A stretch of DNA of 55,001 bases from Poseidonibacter ostreae (GTDB lineage: Bacteria; Campylobacterota; Campylobacteria; Campylobacterales; Arcobacteraceae). Within the stretch, counting starts at the first letter, position 1. Every line of letters begins with the position of its first letter. The stretch covers positions 1 through 55,001 of the forward strand of contig NZ_WFKI01000016.1 in the NCBI RefSeq assembly GCF_009208055.1, written 5' to 3'. The position numbers and the translations under genes are program-made. Below are positions 43,469 through 53,123 of the stretch, in pieces. A model generated the notes under the pieces. That model made no database searches. It was not told where the DNA came from and saw only the letters and a program-made list of their open reading frames with translations.

Positions 43469-46400
43469 TATCAACCTTTTGTTTTTTTATTTTAAATAAT
43501 AGAGAATATAACACAGGTACAAATCCTAGTGTTAAAATAGTTGAGAACATTAAACCAAAGATAATTGCAATCGCCATTGGTTCCCACATAGCACCTCCAC
43601 TGTACCATAAAGGAATAAGACCAAAAACTGTTGTTATTGTAGTTAAAAGTATTGGTCTAAATCTTGAGATACAAGCTTCAATTATTGCATCATAAGAGTT
43701 TCTTTTATTATCCTCTTCTTCTGTTTTAATTCGCTCTAATAAAACAATTGCATTATTAATTACAATTCCAGCTAATGAAATAATTCCAAGTAATGTCATA
43801 AAGCCAAAATAAGAATCCATAACATACAAGCCAAAAGAAACTCCAATCATTCCTAAAGGAATTGTACTTAGAATGATTAAAGGCTTTCTAATAGAATTAA
43901 ATTGTGTAACCATTAAAAGTAAAATAATCATAAAAGCAATTGGAATATTTACTGCAATTGATTTATTCGCTTTTCCAGAAGCTTCATATTCACCACCAAA
44001 AGAGTAATAATATCCTAATTCAAAACTACTTGAATAATCATCTAACCAAGGCTGTATCTGTTCAAAAATGGCCATTGCACTATATCCATCTTTTACATAA
44101 GCTCCAATAGTAACAGTTTTAGACCTATCTCTTCTGATTATTTTTGACTCTTCATAAACAGTTTGAATACTAGCAACTTGAGAAAGTGGGATATTTTTTC
44201 CAGAACTTTGTGCATAAACATTTATAGATTCTAAAGCATTTATACTCTCTTTACTACTTTGATTTGAACGTAAAACAATTGGAATTAATTTATCTTCTTT
44301 TCTAAAAGTAGTTACTTCAAAACCACTTAGTGCAGTTTGTAAAGAAAGCGCAATATCGAAGTTTGAAATACCCTCTTTTAAAGCTTTTGCTTCATCAATA
44401 TTAACAATAAGTTTTTTATTTTTTAATCCCCAATCATCAGAAATATTTTTTACACCATCAATTTTTGTAAGTTCTTGTTTTATATTTGAAGCCATTTTAA
44501 ATAAAATATCAATATCTTTTCCACTAATTCTAATTTCAATTGGTTTAGTAACAGGTGGGCCATTTGATAAATCTTTTGCATCTACTTGCATATTTGGAAA
44601 TCTTGATTTTGCAAAACTTTCTATCTCTTTTTTGATTCTACTTTTTGAAGTGAAATCTTTTGTATTTACAAGAATAGTACTATATTCACTACTTGCTAAT
44701 TCTTGATTATAAGCAAGCCAAAATCTAGGAGCACTCTCACCTATAAAAGTTACAAAATTTGTAACTTCTTTATTGTTTTCTTTCATATATTTTTCTTGTA
44801 TAAAATTTTCAATTACTGATAAATCTTTTATTGTAGTTTCAATTGCTGTTCCAACTGGAAGTTGTATTTCAACTGTAAATGTATTTTCACTAGAGTCTGG
44901 GAAAAACTTTTGAGGAACTTTATCTAAAAGAATAAAAGAGCCAAAAAACACTAGTATTATAATAGTAATAGTAAGTAATCTAAAGTTTAAAATAAAATTT
45001 AAAAATTTTCTATAGCCTTTATAAATAAAGTTTTCAACTTCAGCTTTTTTTATATCTTTTTTCATAAAATATTTACTTAAAACAGGAGTTAAAGTAAGAG
45101 CTAAAACCCATGAAGATAAAAGCACAATTGTAACAACTTTAAAAATAGAAGTAGTATATTCACCAGTCATTGATTTAGCTAAAAAAATTGGTAAAAATGC
45201 AGCTGATGTTGTAAGTGCTGAAGTTAAAAGAGGAACTCTTAACTCTTTTGCACTTTGAATAGATGCCTCAACTACTGTTTTTCCTTTTTGCATTAAAACC
45301 ATAATCGACTCACTCATAACAATAGCTGAATCAACTAAAAGTCCTAAGGATATAATTAAAGCAGCAAGTGAGACTTGATCTAACCAAATATCAAAAATAG
45401 ACATAATTATAAAAGAAGTTAAAATTGACATAGGAATTAAAACAGCGACTATAAGCCCTGATCTTAAACCTAAAGATAAAAGCATTACAATAATTACTAA
45501 TGCCATAGCTTGTAATAAGTTATTTACAAAATTGCTAATTATATTATCTACTATTTTAGGTTCATTAAAAAGTCTATCAAGCTCTACTCCTAAAGGCAAT
45601 TTACTTTGAACTTTTTCTTGAAGCTCATCTATTTTTTTACCTAACTTTATAATATCTCCATCTTTTTTCATAGATATTGCCAAAACTAGTGAGTTTTTAG
45701 CATCTTTATTTACTAAATAACTAGTAGGGTCTTTATAAGAATAACTAACAACTGCAACATCTTTTAAATATATACTTTCACCTGTATTCAAAGGAATTAG
45801 TGTATTTTCTATCTCTTTTAAATTATTATAATTTCCTGAAGGTTCAATTGATAATCTTGAAGAATCAACTCTTACACTTCCACCTGATAAAACGATATTT
45901 TTACTCTCTAAGATAGTTTTTAAATATGATGCACTTAAATTTAAACTTGCAAGTTTTGAATTATCAAACTCTATATGTACTCTTTGAGATTGAATACCTA
46001 AGATATTTATTTTTGCAACCTCATCAAGCCTTAAAAATACATCTTTTGTATCATCTGCAATATTTTCTAACTCTTTAGGACTTAAGCCATCACTTGAAAT
46101 TGAGATTAAAGTACCATAAACATCACCAAACTCATCATTTACAATAGGTGTTGAAACTCCACTTGGCAATTCTCTTTTGGCATTATCTACCTTTCTTCGT
46201 AAAGAGTCCCATATAGGACGCATTTGCTTATGTTTTTCAAGTATATTTACAAAAATAATTGAAACGCCAGATTTTGAAGTTGATTTAATAAAATCTATTT
46301 CTGGCATCTCTTGAATATTTTTTTCTAGCTTATCAGTTACAAGTTGTTCTACTCTTTTAGCACTTGCTCCTGGGAAATATGTTACAACTGTTGCAGTTCT

Positions 46401-46526
46401 TATTATAAAACCAGGATCTTTTGCACGTGGTAAATCCATAAAAGAAATAAGACCATAAATAAAAAGTAAAAGAGTAAATACTATAGTAACCTTATCTTTT
46501 TTAAGGGCAAAAGAAGTTATATCCAT
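43458..46526 (-). CDS. RND efflux pump inner-membrane subunit (second operon)
   Basis: This RND permease (1022 aa) is unlike the one at 11.8 kb. It begins with a first helix and P-G-A-S-A-K-R-V-E-Q, and the TM4 motif is L-L-V-D-S-A-I-V-M-S-E-S, again with Ser at the second Asp position of AcrB. It should pump compounds across both membranes with the adaptor and TolC-like genes upstream. The adaptor lies 1 nt away. The symporter gene overlaps its 3' end. Confidence 0.93.
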   Translation of the reverse strand: MDITSFALKKDKVTIVFTLLLFIYGLISFMDLPRAKDPGFIIRTATVVTYFPGASAKRVEQLVTDKLEKNIQEMPEIDFIKSTSKSGVSIIFVNILEKHKQMRPIWDSLRRKVDNAKRELPSGVSTPIVNDEFGDVYGTLISISSDGLSPKELENIADDTKDVFLRLDEVAKINILGIQSQRVHIEFDNSKLASLNLSASYLKTILESKNIVLSGGSVRVDSSRLSIEPSGNYNNLKEIENTLIPLNTGESIYLKDVAVVSYSYKDPTSYLVNKDAKNSLVLAISMKKDGDIIKLGKKIDELQEKVQSKLPLGVELDRLFNEPKIVDNIISNFVNNLLQAMALVIIVMLLSLGLRSGLIVAVLIPMSILTSFIIMSIFDIWLDQVSLAALIISLGLLVDSAIVMSESIMVLMQKGKTVVEASIQSAKELRVPLLTSALTTSAAFLPIFLAKSMTGEYTTSIFKVVTIVLLSSWVLALTLTPVLSKYFMKKDIKKAEVENFIYKGYRKFLNFILNFRLLTITIIILVFFGSFILLDKVPQKFFPDSSENTFTVEIQLPVGTAIETTIKDLSVIENFIQEKYMKENNKEVTNFVTFIGESAPRFWLAYNQELASSEYSTILVNTKDFTSKSRIKKEIESFAKSRFPNMQVDAKDLSNGPPVTKPIEIRISGKDIDILFKMASNIKQELTKIDGVKNISDDWGLKNKKLIVNIDEAKALKEGISNFDIALSLQTALSGFEVTTFRKEDKLIPIVLRSNQSSKESINALESINVYAQSSGKNIPLSQVASIQTVYEESKIIRRDRSKTVTIGAYVKDGYSAMAIFEQIQPWLDDYSSSFELGYYYSFGGEYEASGKANKSIAVNIPIAFMIILLLMVTQFNSIRKPLIILSTIPLGMIGVSFGLYVMDSYFGFMTLLGIISLAGIVINNAIVLLERIKTEEEDNKRNSYDAIIEACISRFRPILLTTITTVFGLIPLWYSGGAMWEPMAIAIIFGLMFSTILTLGFVPVLYSLLFKIKKQKVDNVK

Positions 46527-46527
46527 A

Positions 46528-47640
46528 TTATAATCCTGCCTCTTTTTTATTTCCTATAGTAACTTCCATATTTTCAAAAACTTGACTCATTCCAGCTTTT
46601 AAAACTAAATCACTTCTTTGTAAGCCTGAGAATATCTCAAAACCATCATCTTGAAGTTTTCCTATAGTTACATCTTTTCTTTGTATAAAATATTTATTAT
46701 TTCTTTTTTCTAAAATATATACAAAATATCCATTTTTATCATTTAAAACGGAGTTTGAGGGAACTTTTAAAATCTCTTGCTTCTCTTGATTTAATACAGA
46801 AAAAGAGACATCAGCTGACATTCCAGACTTTATACTTCCTGTGCTTTTTTTAAGTTTTACAATAACTAAGTATGTTTTTGAATTAGTAGATATAAACTTT
46901 GATATTTCAGAAATACTTGCATCAAAAATCTTTTCATCAATAGAAGTAAAAGTAACTTTAACATCATCACCTTTTTTAATTTTATTTATATAAGATTCAG
47001 GAAGATGAACAGAAACCTCATCAACTAATTTATCACTTATTAAAACTATTGGCGTACCTACTGCGATATTCTCATTTTGAGATACAAACTTTGATGAGAT
47101 ATATCCGCTAATTGGAGCATAAAGCTTTGTATATGATAACTGTAGCTTTGCATACTCTAACTCTTTTGATACATTATTTACTTTTGCCTTACTTGCATTA
47201 TAATTAGCACGTGCGTTATCTATATCACTAACACTTGCATTTTGATTTATATATAGTTTTTTTGTTCTATCATATATACTTTTTGCATTTTGTAAAGCAG
47301 ATTTTGCTTCACTGTGTGCATATTTAACTTGAGATACTTTTAATTCATAAGGCTTTGAATCTAAGCTTGCTAGTAAGTCACCTTTTTTTACTTCATCTCC
47401 ATTTCTAAGATTAAAGTAGTTTAGATTACCTTGTACTTTAAAACTAAGTTTTATTTGATTATTTGAAGACGCAATTGCATTAAATACTCTTTTTTCTTTA
47501 TCTTTATTTATTTTTGGCATTGTTATATATACAGATTTAATTGACTCTTTTATCTCTATTTTTTCTTCTTTGTTTTCACATGCACTAAATAGTAAAGAAA
47601 CAGTAAGTAAAATAAGTGTAGCTTTAATATATTTAATCAT
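46528..47640 (-). CDS. RND periplasmic adaptor lipoprotein (second operon)
   Basis: This adaptor (370 aa) has a lipoprotein signal, L-L-F-S-A-C, so it is probably anchored to the membrane by lipid at C21. The barrel-sandwich hybrid domain shows L-A-S-L-D-S before the hairpin and Y-A-P-I-S-G-Y-I-S after it. The frame is open from a TTG at 47664, but AAAGG lies before the ATG at 47640, and this gives a proper lipoprotein signal. It overlaps the TolC-like gene by 8 nt. Confidence 0.92.
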   Translation of the reverse strand: MIKYIKATLILLTVSLLFSACENKEEKIEIKESIKSVYITMPKINKDKEKRVFNAIASSNNQIKLSFKVQGNLNYFNLRNGDEVKKGDLLASLDSKPYELKVSQVKYAHSEAKSALQNAKSIYDRTKKLYINQNASVSDIDNARANYNASKAKVNNVSKELEYAKLQLSYTKLYAPISGYISSKFVSQNENIAVGTPIVLISDKLVDEVSVHLPESYINKIKKGDDVKVTFTSIDEKIFDASISEISKFISTNSKTYLVIVKLKKSTGSIKSGMSADVSFSVLNQEKQEILKVPSNSVLNDKNGYFVYILEKRNNKYFIQRKDVTIGKLQDDGFEIFSGLQRSDLVLKAGMSQVFENMEVTIGNKKEAGL

Positions 47641-49426
47641 TTTTTGAACCTTTTGTAATATCAATAATTTTATTTTCCAACTCTTCTTTTTTCTCTTTAT
47701 TAACTAAAATATCTATCTTTCCACTAAAAAAATATATTGAACTTAAGTCAACTAAATAATCTATAATTGAGATATTTAAATTTAATTTTGAAATAATATA
47801 TGAATTTTGAGCATCAAGTAAGGAGATAATATTTTCTTTTCCATTTTTATATTTATCTTGTATTAATTCAAAGTTTTTTTGCGAGGAGTTTTGAGATATT
47901 TTTGCAAAATTGATTTTCTCATACGAACTTTTAATAGATTCATAGTTTTTTTCTACATTTTGAATTATTAAATTTTTTGTTTCATTATATTTTAGTTTTA
48001 AATTTATAAGTTCTATTGAATTCTTTTGAATTTTCGTATCTTTTGCTCCACCCTCATATAAAGGAAGGTTTAGATTTATTACTGCTTGATATTCATCATC
48101 ATCCCAATATCTAACAGCATCACTTGCTTCTGCATCTCTACTTAAAATTTTTGTAGCACTTCCTTCAAAAGCAAGAGTTGGAAGATATCTTGAATCTTTA
48201 TTCATTTTAAGCTCATAATCTTTTGCTGTTTTTAGCTCTTTTAACTGTTTTAACCTTGAATGAGTATGTACAAGTTCATTTATAAAACTATTTTGTACCC
48301 TTTTATCTTTTATATAAAAAATTGCATCTTTTTCTAATAGTTTAAAAAGTTGTGAGTTCATTCCATATTCAAGAAAATCTATTTTATTCTCAATTTGCAG
48401 GATATTTGCTAATTCAATTTTTAAAGAGTTTAGACTTTTAATTGTCTGAGATAACTCTATATTGGCATTTGCAAGTTCACTCTCCCATCTATAAACATCA
48501 CTTCTATCTTGAACTCCAATACTTACTCTTTGTTTAGAAAAAGCAAGATTTTGTGAAATAAAATCACGTTTAATATTTATAATCTCATTATATTTTTTAG
48601 CTTTTATAATATTTAAATAGATAATTGTAAGCTTATACATAATCTCATCATTTAATGCTTTAGTTTCTTCTTTACTTGATTTAAAAATAGTTTTTCTTAT
48701 ATTAATATTTTGAATTATCTTATTTGAATAAAGTACTTGACTTATTTTTAAACCTGCATTTAAAGTACCTTGAGAGTAAAGACCACTAGAGTACTCAGCA
48801 CGGTCAGCATCTATTTGTGAGTAATTAGAAAAAAGACTAATGCTTGGTTTATATTCACTTTTTGCACTATTTATATTTAGTTTGTTTACTAATAAACTAT
48901 TATTATTTTGTTCAATCTCTAAACTGTTTTTAGAAGCAAGAAAGAAGATATCTTTTAAGTTAAGTTCTTTAAGATTTACGGCATCTTTCTTTTTCTCTTT
49001 TTTTATATCTGTTAATATCTCTTTATTTTTTAGATATATAGAATTAGTAGTTTTTTTTTCTTTTAAGTATTCAAAAATTGCTAAAGCACTTGTTCTAATA
49101 AAAACATCTTTTTCATATTTACTAAGTAAAAAGTTGTAAGAGATAAGATATAAACTATTTGTCTTCTTGTACTTTTTTGCATTATTGATTAAAACAATTT
49201 TATTTGAATAAGCAGATATATCTTTTTTACAAGTCATATCACAATTTTTTATATTATAAACTATTTTATCACTTGAAGAAAAAAGACTCTTTGCCTGTAT
49301 TTTTATTTCATTTAGATATTTACTTGATTGTAAATCAAGAAGCAAATTTATATTATAATCTTTCGCATTTGCAATATTAAAAAAAAGTATAAGAAGAATT
49401 ATAACTTTGTAATATTTATAATTCAT
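47633..49426 (-). CDS. TolC-family outer-membrane protein with extra N-terminal domain
   Basis: This outer-membrane efflux protein (597 aa) has a signal peptide (residues about 1-21, ending I-A-N-A) and an additional domain of some 120 residues, with a C-D-M-T-C motif near residue 58. The OEP repeats follow (from about residue 155 to the end). The two cysteines could form a disulfide in the periplasm. The usual TolC protein has no such domain. It overlaps the tetR gene by 11 nt. Confidence 0.88.
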   Translation of the reverse strand: MNYKYYKVIILLILFFNIANAKDYNINLLLDLQSSKYLNEIKIQAKSLFSSSDKIVYNIKNCDMTCKKDISAYSNKIVLINNAKKYKKTNSLYLISYNFLLSKYEKDVFIRTSALAIFEYLKEKKTTNSIYLKNKEILTDIKKEKKKDAVNLKELNLKDIFFLASKNSLEIEQNNNSLLVNKLNINSAKSEYKPSISLFSNYSQIDADRAEYSSGLYSQGTLNAGLKISQVLYSNKIIQNINIRKTIFKSSKEETKALNDEIMYKLTIIYLNIIKAKKYNEIINIKRDFISQNLAFSKQRVSIGVQDRSDVYRWESELANANIELSQTIKSLNSLKIELANILQIENKIDFLEYGMNSQLFKLLEKDAIFYIKDKRVQNSFINELVHTHSRLKQLKELKTAKDYELKMNKDSRYLPTLAFEGSATKILSRDAEASDAVRYWDDDEYQAVINLNLPLYEGGAKDTKIQKNSIELINLKLKYNETKNLIIQNVEKNYESIKSSYEKINFAKISQNSSQKNFELIQDKYKNGKENIISLLDAQNSYIISKLNLNISIIDYLVDLSSIYFFSGKIDILVNKEKKEELENKIIDITKGSKND

Positions 49427-50060
49427 AATAATCCTTTAAAAGTAAGTCTTCAATATCTTTAACTCTTTCATTTCCTAAACTTTTTTGTGTTAAATATGGT
49501 TTTATAAAATAATACATATTTAAAGAGCCTCTTTTTGCATTTGCTATTAAATCCTTTGATAACAAATTCCAATAAGATAGATTATTTGTAGCAATAATCC
49601 AAGAGTTTGAAACTAAAAAATTCATTTCATTTTCACTCATAGCTTTAATATAACCATATGATATTTGGTGATTTAAAAGTTTTTTAATCATTTTTATTTC
49701 ATTTTGAAGTTGCTCTTCCATAATCTTTTTAAACTCTGGAAAACTTAAAAGTAGTATATTTAATTCTAAGTGTAAGAACCTATATTTTATATCTGTTTCA
49801 AGGTTATTTAGTAAGAAATCTTTTAATAAAAATATTTCATCTTTTTCATAGTTTATTGAATTTACTTCTTTAAATACAATTTTAATATAGTTTAAAAAAA
49901 TATCTATAAGTATTTTTTCTTTGTTTTTAAAGTGATAATATAAATTTCCAACACTAATACCTAATTTATCTGCAATATGCCTAGTTGATGTATTTAAACA
50001 ACCTTTTTCATTAAATAATTCAATTGATGTTTCTATAATCTTTTCTTTTGTTGTAGCCAT
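49416..50060 (-). CDS. TetR-family repressor of the second RND operon
   Basis: This regulator (214 aa) has a TetR helix-turn-helix at about residues 24-46 (T-R-H-I-A-D-K-L-G-I-S-V-G-N-L-Y-Y-H-F). The C-terminal ligand domain is divergent. It is first in the overlapping tetR-tolC-MFP-RND-symporter operon and probably represses it. A repeat-rich region upstream (50072-50113) is the likely operator. Confidence 0.92.
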   Translation of the reverse strand: MATTKEKIIETSIELFNEKGCLNTSTRHIADKLGISVGNLYYHFKNKEKILIDIFLNYIKIVFKEVNSINYEKDEIFLLKDFLLNNLETDIKYRFLHLELNILLLSFPEFKKIMEEQLQNEIKMIKKLLNHQISYGYIKAMSENEMNFLVSNSWIIATNNLSYWNLLSKDLIANAKRGSLNMYYFIKPYLTQKSLGNERVKDIEDLLLKDYYEL

Positions 50061-50071
50061 TTTTTTTCCTA

Positions 50072-50113
50072 GTACATTTGTTCTATTATTTTAGAGCAAA
50101 TGTTCTAATGTAC
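50072..50113. promoter_or_regulatory. Operator region of the second TetR repressor
   Basis: CATTTGTTCTA (50075-50085) and CAAATGTTCTA (50097-50107) are direct repeats with two differences. Outer GTACATT and AATGTAC form an inverted repeat. The block ends about 12 nt from the tetR start. Confidence 0.6.
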
Positions 50114-50116
50114 AAC

Positions 50117-50147
50117 TTAAAAAAAAGCAGTCAATGAAGACTGCTTT
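50117..50147 (-). terminator. Terminator of the chemoreceptor gene
   Basis: AAAGCAGTC pairs with GACTGCTTT around a 6-nt loop (50124-50147), followed on the minus strand by an unbroken T run. Confidence 0.85.
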
Positions 50148-50167
50148 AAAAAATCATTTCTAATTTT

Positions 50168-52219
50168 TTAAAAACTTTCCCATTCATCATCATCTTTTTT
50201 ATTTGAAGTAATTGTTTGTGGTTTTATATTTACTTCAGGTTTAGAAACGTTTTCTATTTTCTCAAGTTTAGGTTTTACTTTAGTTTCTAATGGCTTTTTT
50301 TCACCTAAAATTACAGCACTAGAATCTATTTCTTTTATATCTAACTTTTTTGGTTTTACATCATCTTTACCAATAAAGTTTTTATCATTTGCATTTTGTA
50401 CGATTGTATTTGCAATAAACTGCGTGCTTTCTGATATTTCTTTTGTTTGATTTGCAACATTAGCATTTTGTTGTGTTTGCTGATCTAGTCCATTAACTGC
50501 ATTATTTATTTGCTCAATTCCTGTTAATTGTTCTTTTGATGAGTCTTCAACATCTTTAATTAAATCAAGTGTTTTAACAATATTTTCATTTAAATCACTA
50601 TAACCTTTAATCATTTCATCCGCGATATTTTTACCATTATCTGCTTTTGAAGTAGCTGTTTGAACTAACATTTTAATCTCTTTAGCAGCTTCTGCAGATC
50701 TACTTGCTAGATTTCTTACTTCTTGCGCAACAACTGCAAAACCTTTTCCAGCTTCACCAGCAGTTGCAGCTTCTACAGCTGCATTTAATGAAAGAATATT
50801 TGTTTGGAAGGCTATTTGGTCAATTACTGTAATTGCGTCATTAATAGCATTTACTTGAGTATTAATTTCATCCATTGAAACTGTAGTTTGAGTGGCTAAG
50901 CCTTGACCACTTGATGCAGAAACGGTTAAGTCATTTGCATAATTTGACATTTGAATGATTTTTTCATTATTTCCACCAATATTAGAAGTAATTTCTTCTA
51001 AAGCGGCAGCTGTTTCTTCTAAAGATGCTGCAGCTTGTGTTGATGAAGAGCTTAGTACTTCTACATTTGTCATTAGAATATTTGAGCTTTTTTGAAGTGT
51101 TAAACCATTTGATTTATTTTCAACTAACATTTCATTTATCAATTTTGTAACATTGTTTAAAGCAAGTGGAATTTTATTGTTATCATCTTTAATTGAATTA
51201 GTAAAGTCTAGTTTAGAGAAACTTTCTAATACTTCAATGATTTTATTAATATCTTTTCCAACAACTTCATTTAAATGTAAAAGCATATCATTTATACTAA
51301 TTCTTAATTTTTCTAAATTCTCAGATTCAGCTTTATTATCTAATCTATTAGTTAAAAAGCCATTATTTATATTTTTAACAATATCTGAAACTTCATCTAA
51401 AAACTTTTCATCATTTTTTATTATTGAATTAGTTTTAACAATATTTTCATTTATTACTTTTGACATAATTCCAAATTCATCTTTTGAACTATCATCAAGC
51501 ATTGAAACTTCTGTAGTTTCTTTATTTAAATATTTAAAGAAACTTAATAAACCATTTTGAAAACTATCTATTGAACCATTAACTCTTCTTATTAGTATTC
51601 CAAATACTACTAAATTTAGAACAATTATAATAAGTCCAAATATTATTAAGCTTTTTGATGTAAAGCTAATTGATTCATCTATTTGAAGTGCTTTTTCTTT
51701 TGATTCTTTTACTTGCACTTCAATCCAAGAATCTAATCTTTTTGTTAACTTTTCACTAAAAGGATCTAATTGTGACATAAGTTTATTACCTTGTGTATGA
51801 CCATCTTTTACGTAAGTATTCGCCATTTTTACACCAATTTCATAAAAGTTTTTAAAATCTACTTTAAAGTTTTCAAGTTCAGATATAAGTTTAGATTCGT
51901 CTTTTTCTGTACTTATCATTTCATCAAGTAGTTTATTTCCAGCAATAAAATACTCTTTTGCTATTTCATAACCATCGTCATAGCCTGGAGCTGCTCTTGT
52001 TGCAGATACATCTGTAAGCCATTGTTGTACTTGAATTACATCTTTTTGAAGCTCTAAAAAATTAAAGACCTTCGGCAATATAACATACTCTTTTTCATTT
52101 ACTTTTTCCTCAACCTTATTTAAAGATGAGATATTTAAAGTAATATTAAGTATAGAAAACAAAATAATAATAAATCCACTTGATATTAATAATTTTTTAA
52201 CTGAAAAGTTTTTTAACAT
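50168..52219 (-). CDS. Methyl-accepting chemotaxis protein
   Basis: This chemoreceptor (about 683 aa) has a membrane helix near its start, a periplasmic helical sensor domain (about residues 30-185), a second helix, HAMP-like linkers, and a cytoplasmic signalling hairpin with N-A-A-V-E-A-A-T-A-G-E-A-G-K-G-F. The C-terminus ends E-W-E-S-F, like the W-x-x-F tether that binds CheR and CheB. The ATG at 52219 is preferred over 52237 because AAGGA sits 7 nt before it. The ligand is unknown. Confidence 0.93.
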   Translation of the reverse strand: MLKNFSVKKLLISSGFIIILFSILNITLNISSLNKVEEKVNEKEYVILPKVFNFLELQKDVIQVQQWLTDVSATRAAPGYDDGYEIAKEYFIAGNKLLDEMISTEKDESKLISELENFKVDFKNFYEIGVKMANTYVKDGHTQGNKLMSQLDPFSEKLTKRLDSWIEVQVKESKEKALQIDESISFTSKSLIIFGLIIIVLNLVVFGILIRRVNGSIDSFQNGLLSFFKYLNKETTEVSMLDDSSKDEFGIMSKVINENIVKTNSIIKNDEKFLDEVSDIVKNINNGFLTNRLDNKAESENLEKLRISINDMLLHLNEVVGKDINKIIEVLESFSKLDFTNSIKDDNNKIPLALNNVTKLINEMLVENKSNGLTLQKSSNILMTNVEVLSSSSTQAAASLEETAAALEEITSNIGGNNEKIIQMSNYANDLTVSASSGQGLATQTTVSMDEINTQVNAINDAITVIDQIAFQTNILSLNAAVEAATAGEAGKGFAVVAQEVRNLASRSAEAAKEIKMLVQTATSKADNGKNIADEMIKGYSDLNENIVKTLDLIKDVEDSSKEQLTGIEQINNAVNGLDQQTQQNANVANQTKEISESTQFIANTIVQNANDKNFIGKDDVKPKKLDIKEIDSSAVILGEKKPLETKVKPKLEKIENVSKPEVNIKPQTITSNKKDDDEWESF

Positions 52220-52292
52220 AATAATCCTTGTATGCATTCTATTTAAAGTTATATTCTACAAAAACATAGCTTTAATTGACGAATTAATAATT

Positions 52293-52997
52293 TTATCTTG
52301 CATAAGAACAATCATTTATATCAAGAGTAACTCCATTAATATAAGTAGGACAATCCGTTGCTAACCATACAATTGCTTTTGCAACTTCTTCAGCTTGAGC
52401 AAATCTTCCTGATGAAACAGTTTTTTTAAACTCTTTTTTTCTTTGTTCTGAGTTGTCTTTTTGCATATCAGTCTCTGTTGGACTTGGGGCAACGCAATTT
52501 ACAGTAATTCCATGTGCACCTAAAAGTTTTCCATATATTTTAGTTGCATTAATAAGTCCAGCTTTTGCTATTCCATACCAAATATCTGGATGCCCAATTT
52601 GTCCTGCTATTGAAGCTACATTAACTATTCTTCCGTATTTTTGTGCTTTCATATTTTCACACAATAAATTCATTAGCTCAACTGGTGCGTGTAAATCTAC
52701 ATTTAATATTTTTTCTTTTGCCTCTTTTGGATAGTTATCATAAGAGTATTTAGGCTGCATAAAACCTGCATTATTAATCAAAATATCAACATTTCCAATC
52801 TTTTTTACTAAAACTTCTAAACCATCAATATTTGATAAATCATACTCTATTTCTGTAACATTTGGTAATCCACCTAATACAAAATCTTCAAAATCTCTTG
52901 CTACTACAATTACCTCATAATCAAGCTCTAGCATTGCTCTTGAAACTGCTAAACCTATTCCTTTATTTCCACCCGTTATTAATACTTTTTTTGACAT
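52293..52997 (-). CDS. SDR-family oxidoreductase
   Basis: This short-chain dehydrogenase/reductase (234 aa) has the NAD(P)-binding T-G-G-N-K-G-I-G motif at residues 7-14, the structural N-N-A-G (near 89), and the catalytic Y-x-x-x-K in W-Y-G-I-A-K (near 142). The closest common type is the 3-oxoacyl-ACP reductase-like group, but the substrate cannot be read from sequence. It stands alone between the chemoreceptor and the Cache kinase. Confidence 0.88.
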   Translation of the reverse strand: MSKKVLITGGNKGIGLAVSRAMLELDYEVIVVARDFEDFVLGGLPNVTEIEYDLSNIDGLEVLVKKIGNVDILINNAGFMQPKYSYDNYPKEAKEKILNVDLHAPVELMNLLCENMKAQKYGRIVNVASIAGQIGHPDIWYGIAKAGLINATKIYGKLLGAHGITVNCVAPSPTETDMQKDNSEQRKKEFKKTVSSGRFAQAEEVAKAIVWLATDCPTYINGVTLDINDCSYAR

Positions 52998-53123
52998 AGG
53001 TATTCCTTTTATATTTTATATATAATTATTTTAGTTTTATTTACTTTTAAATTAGTTTAATTTCTTAATTAAGTAAATAGTAAATTAATTGTAAAGTATC
53101 AATAAAAATAAAGGAATAATATT

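Noticed and set aside
11835..46526. The two RND operons as a recent duplication
   Set aside because: Gene order, adaptor type (lipoprotein or not), TolC length and operators all differ, so they are separate pumps.
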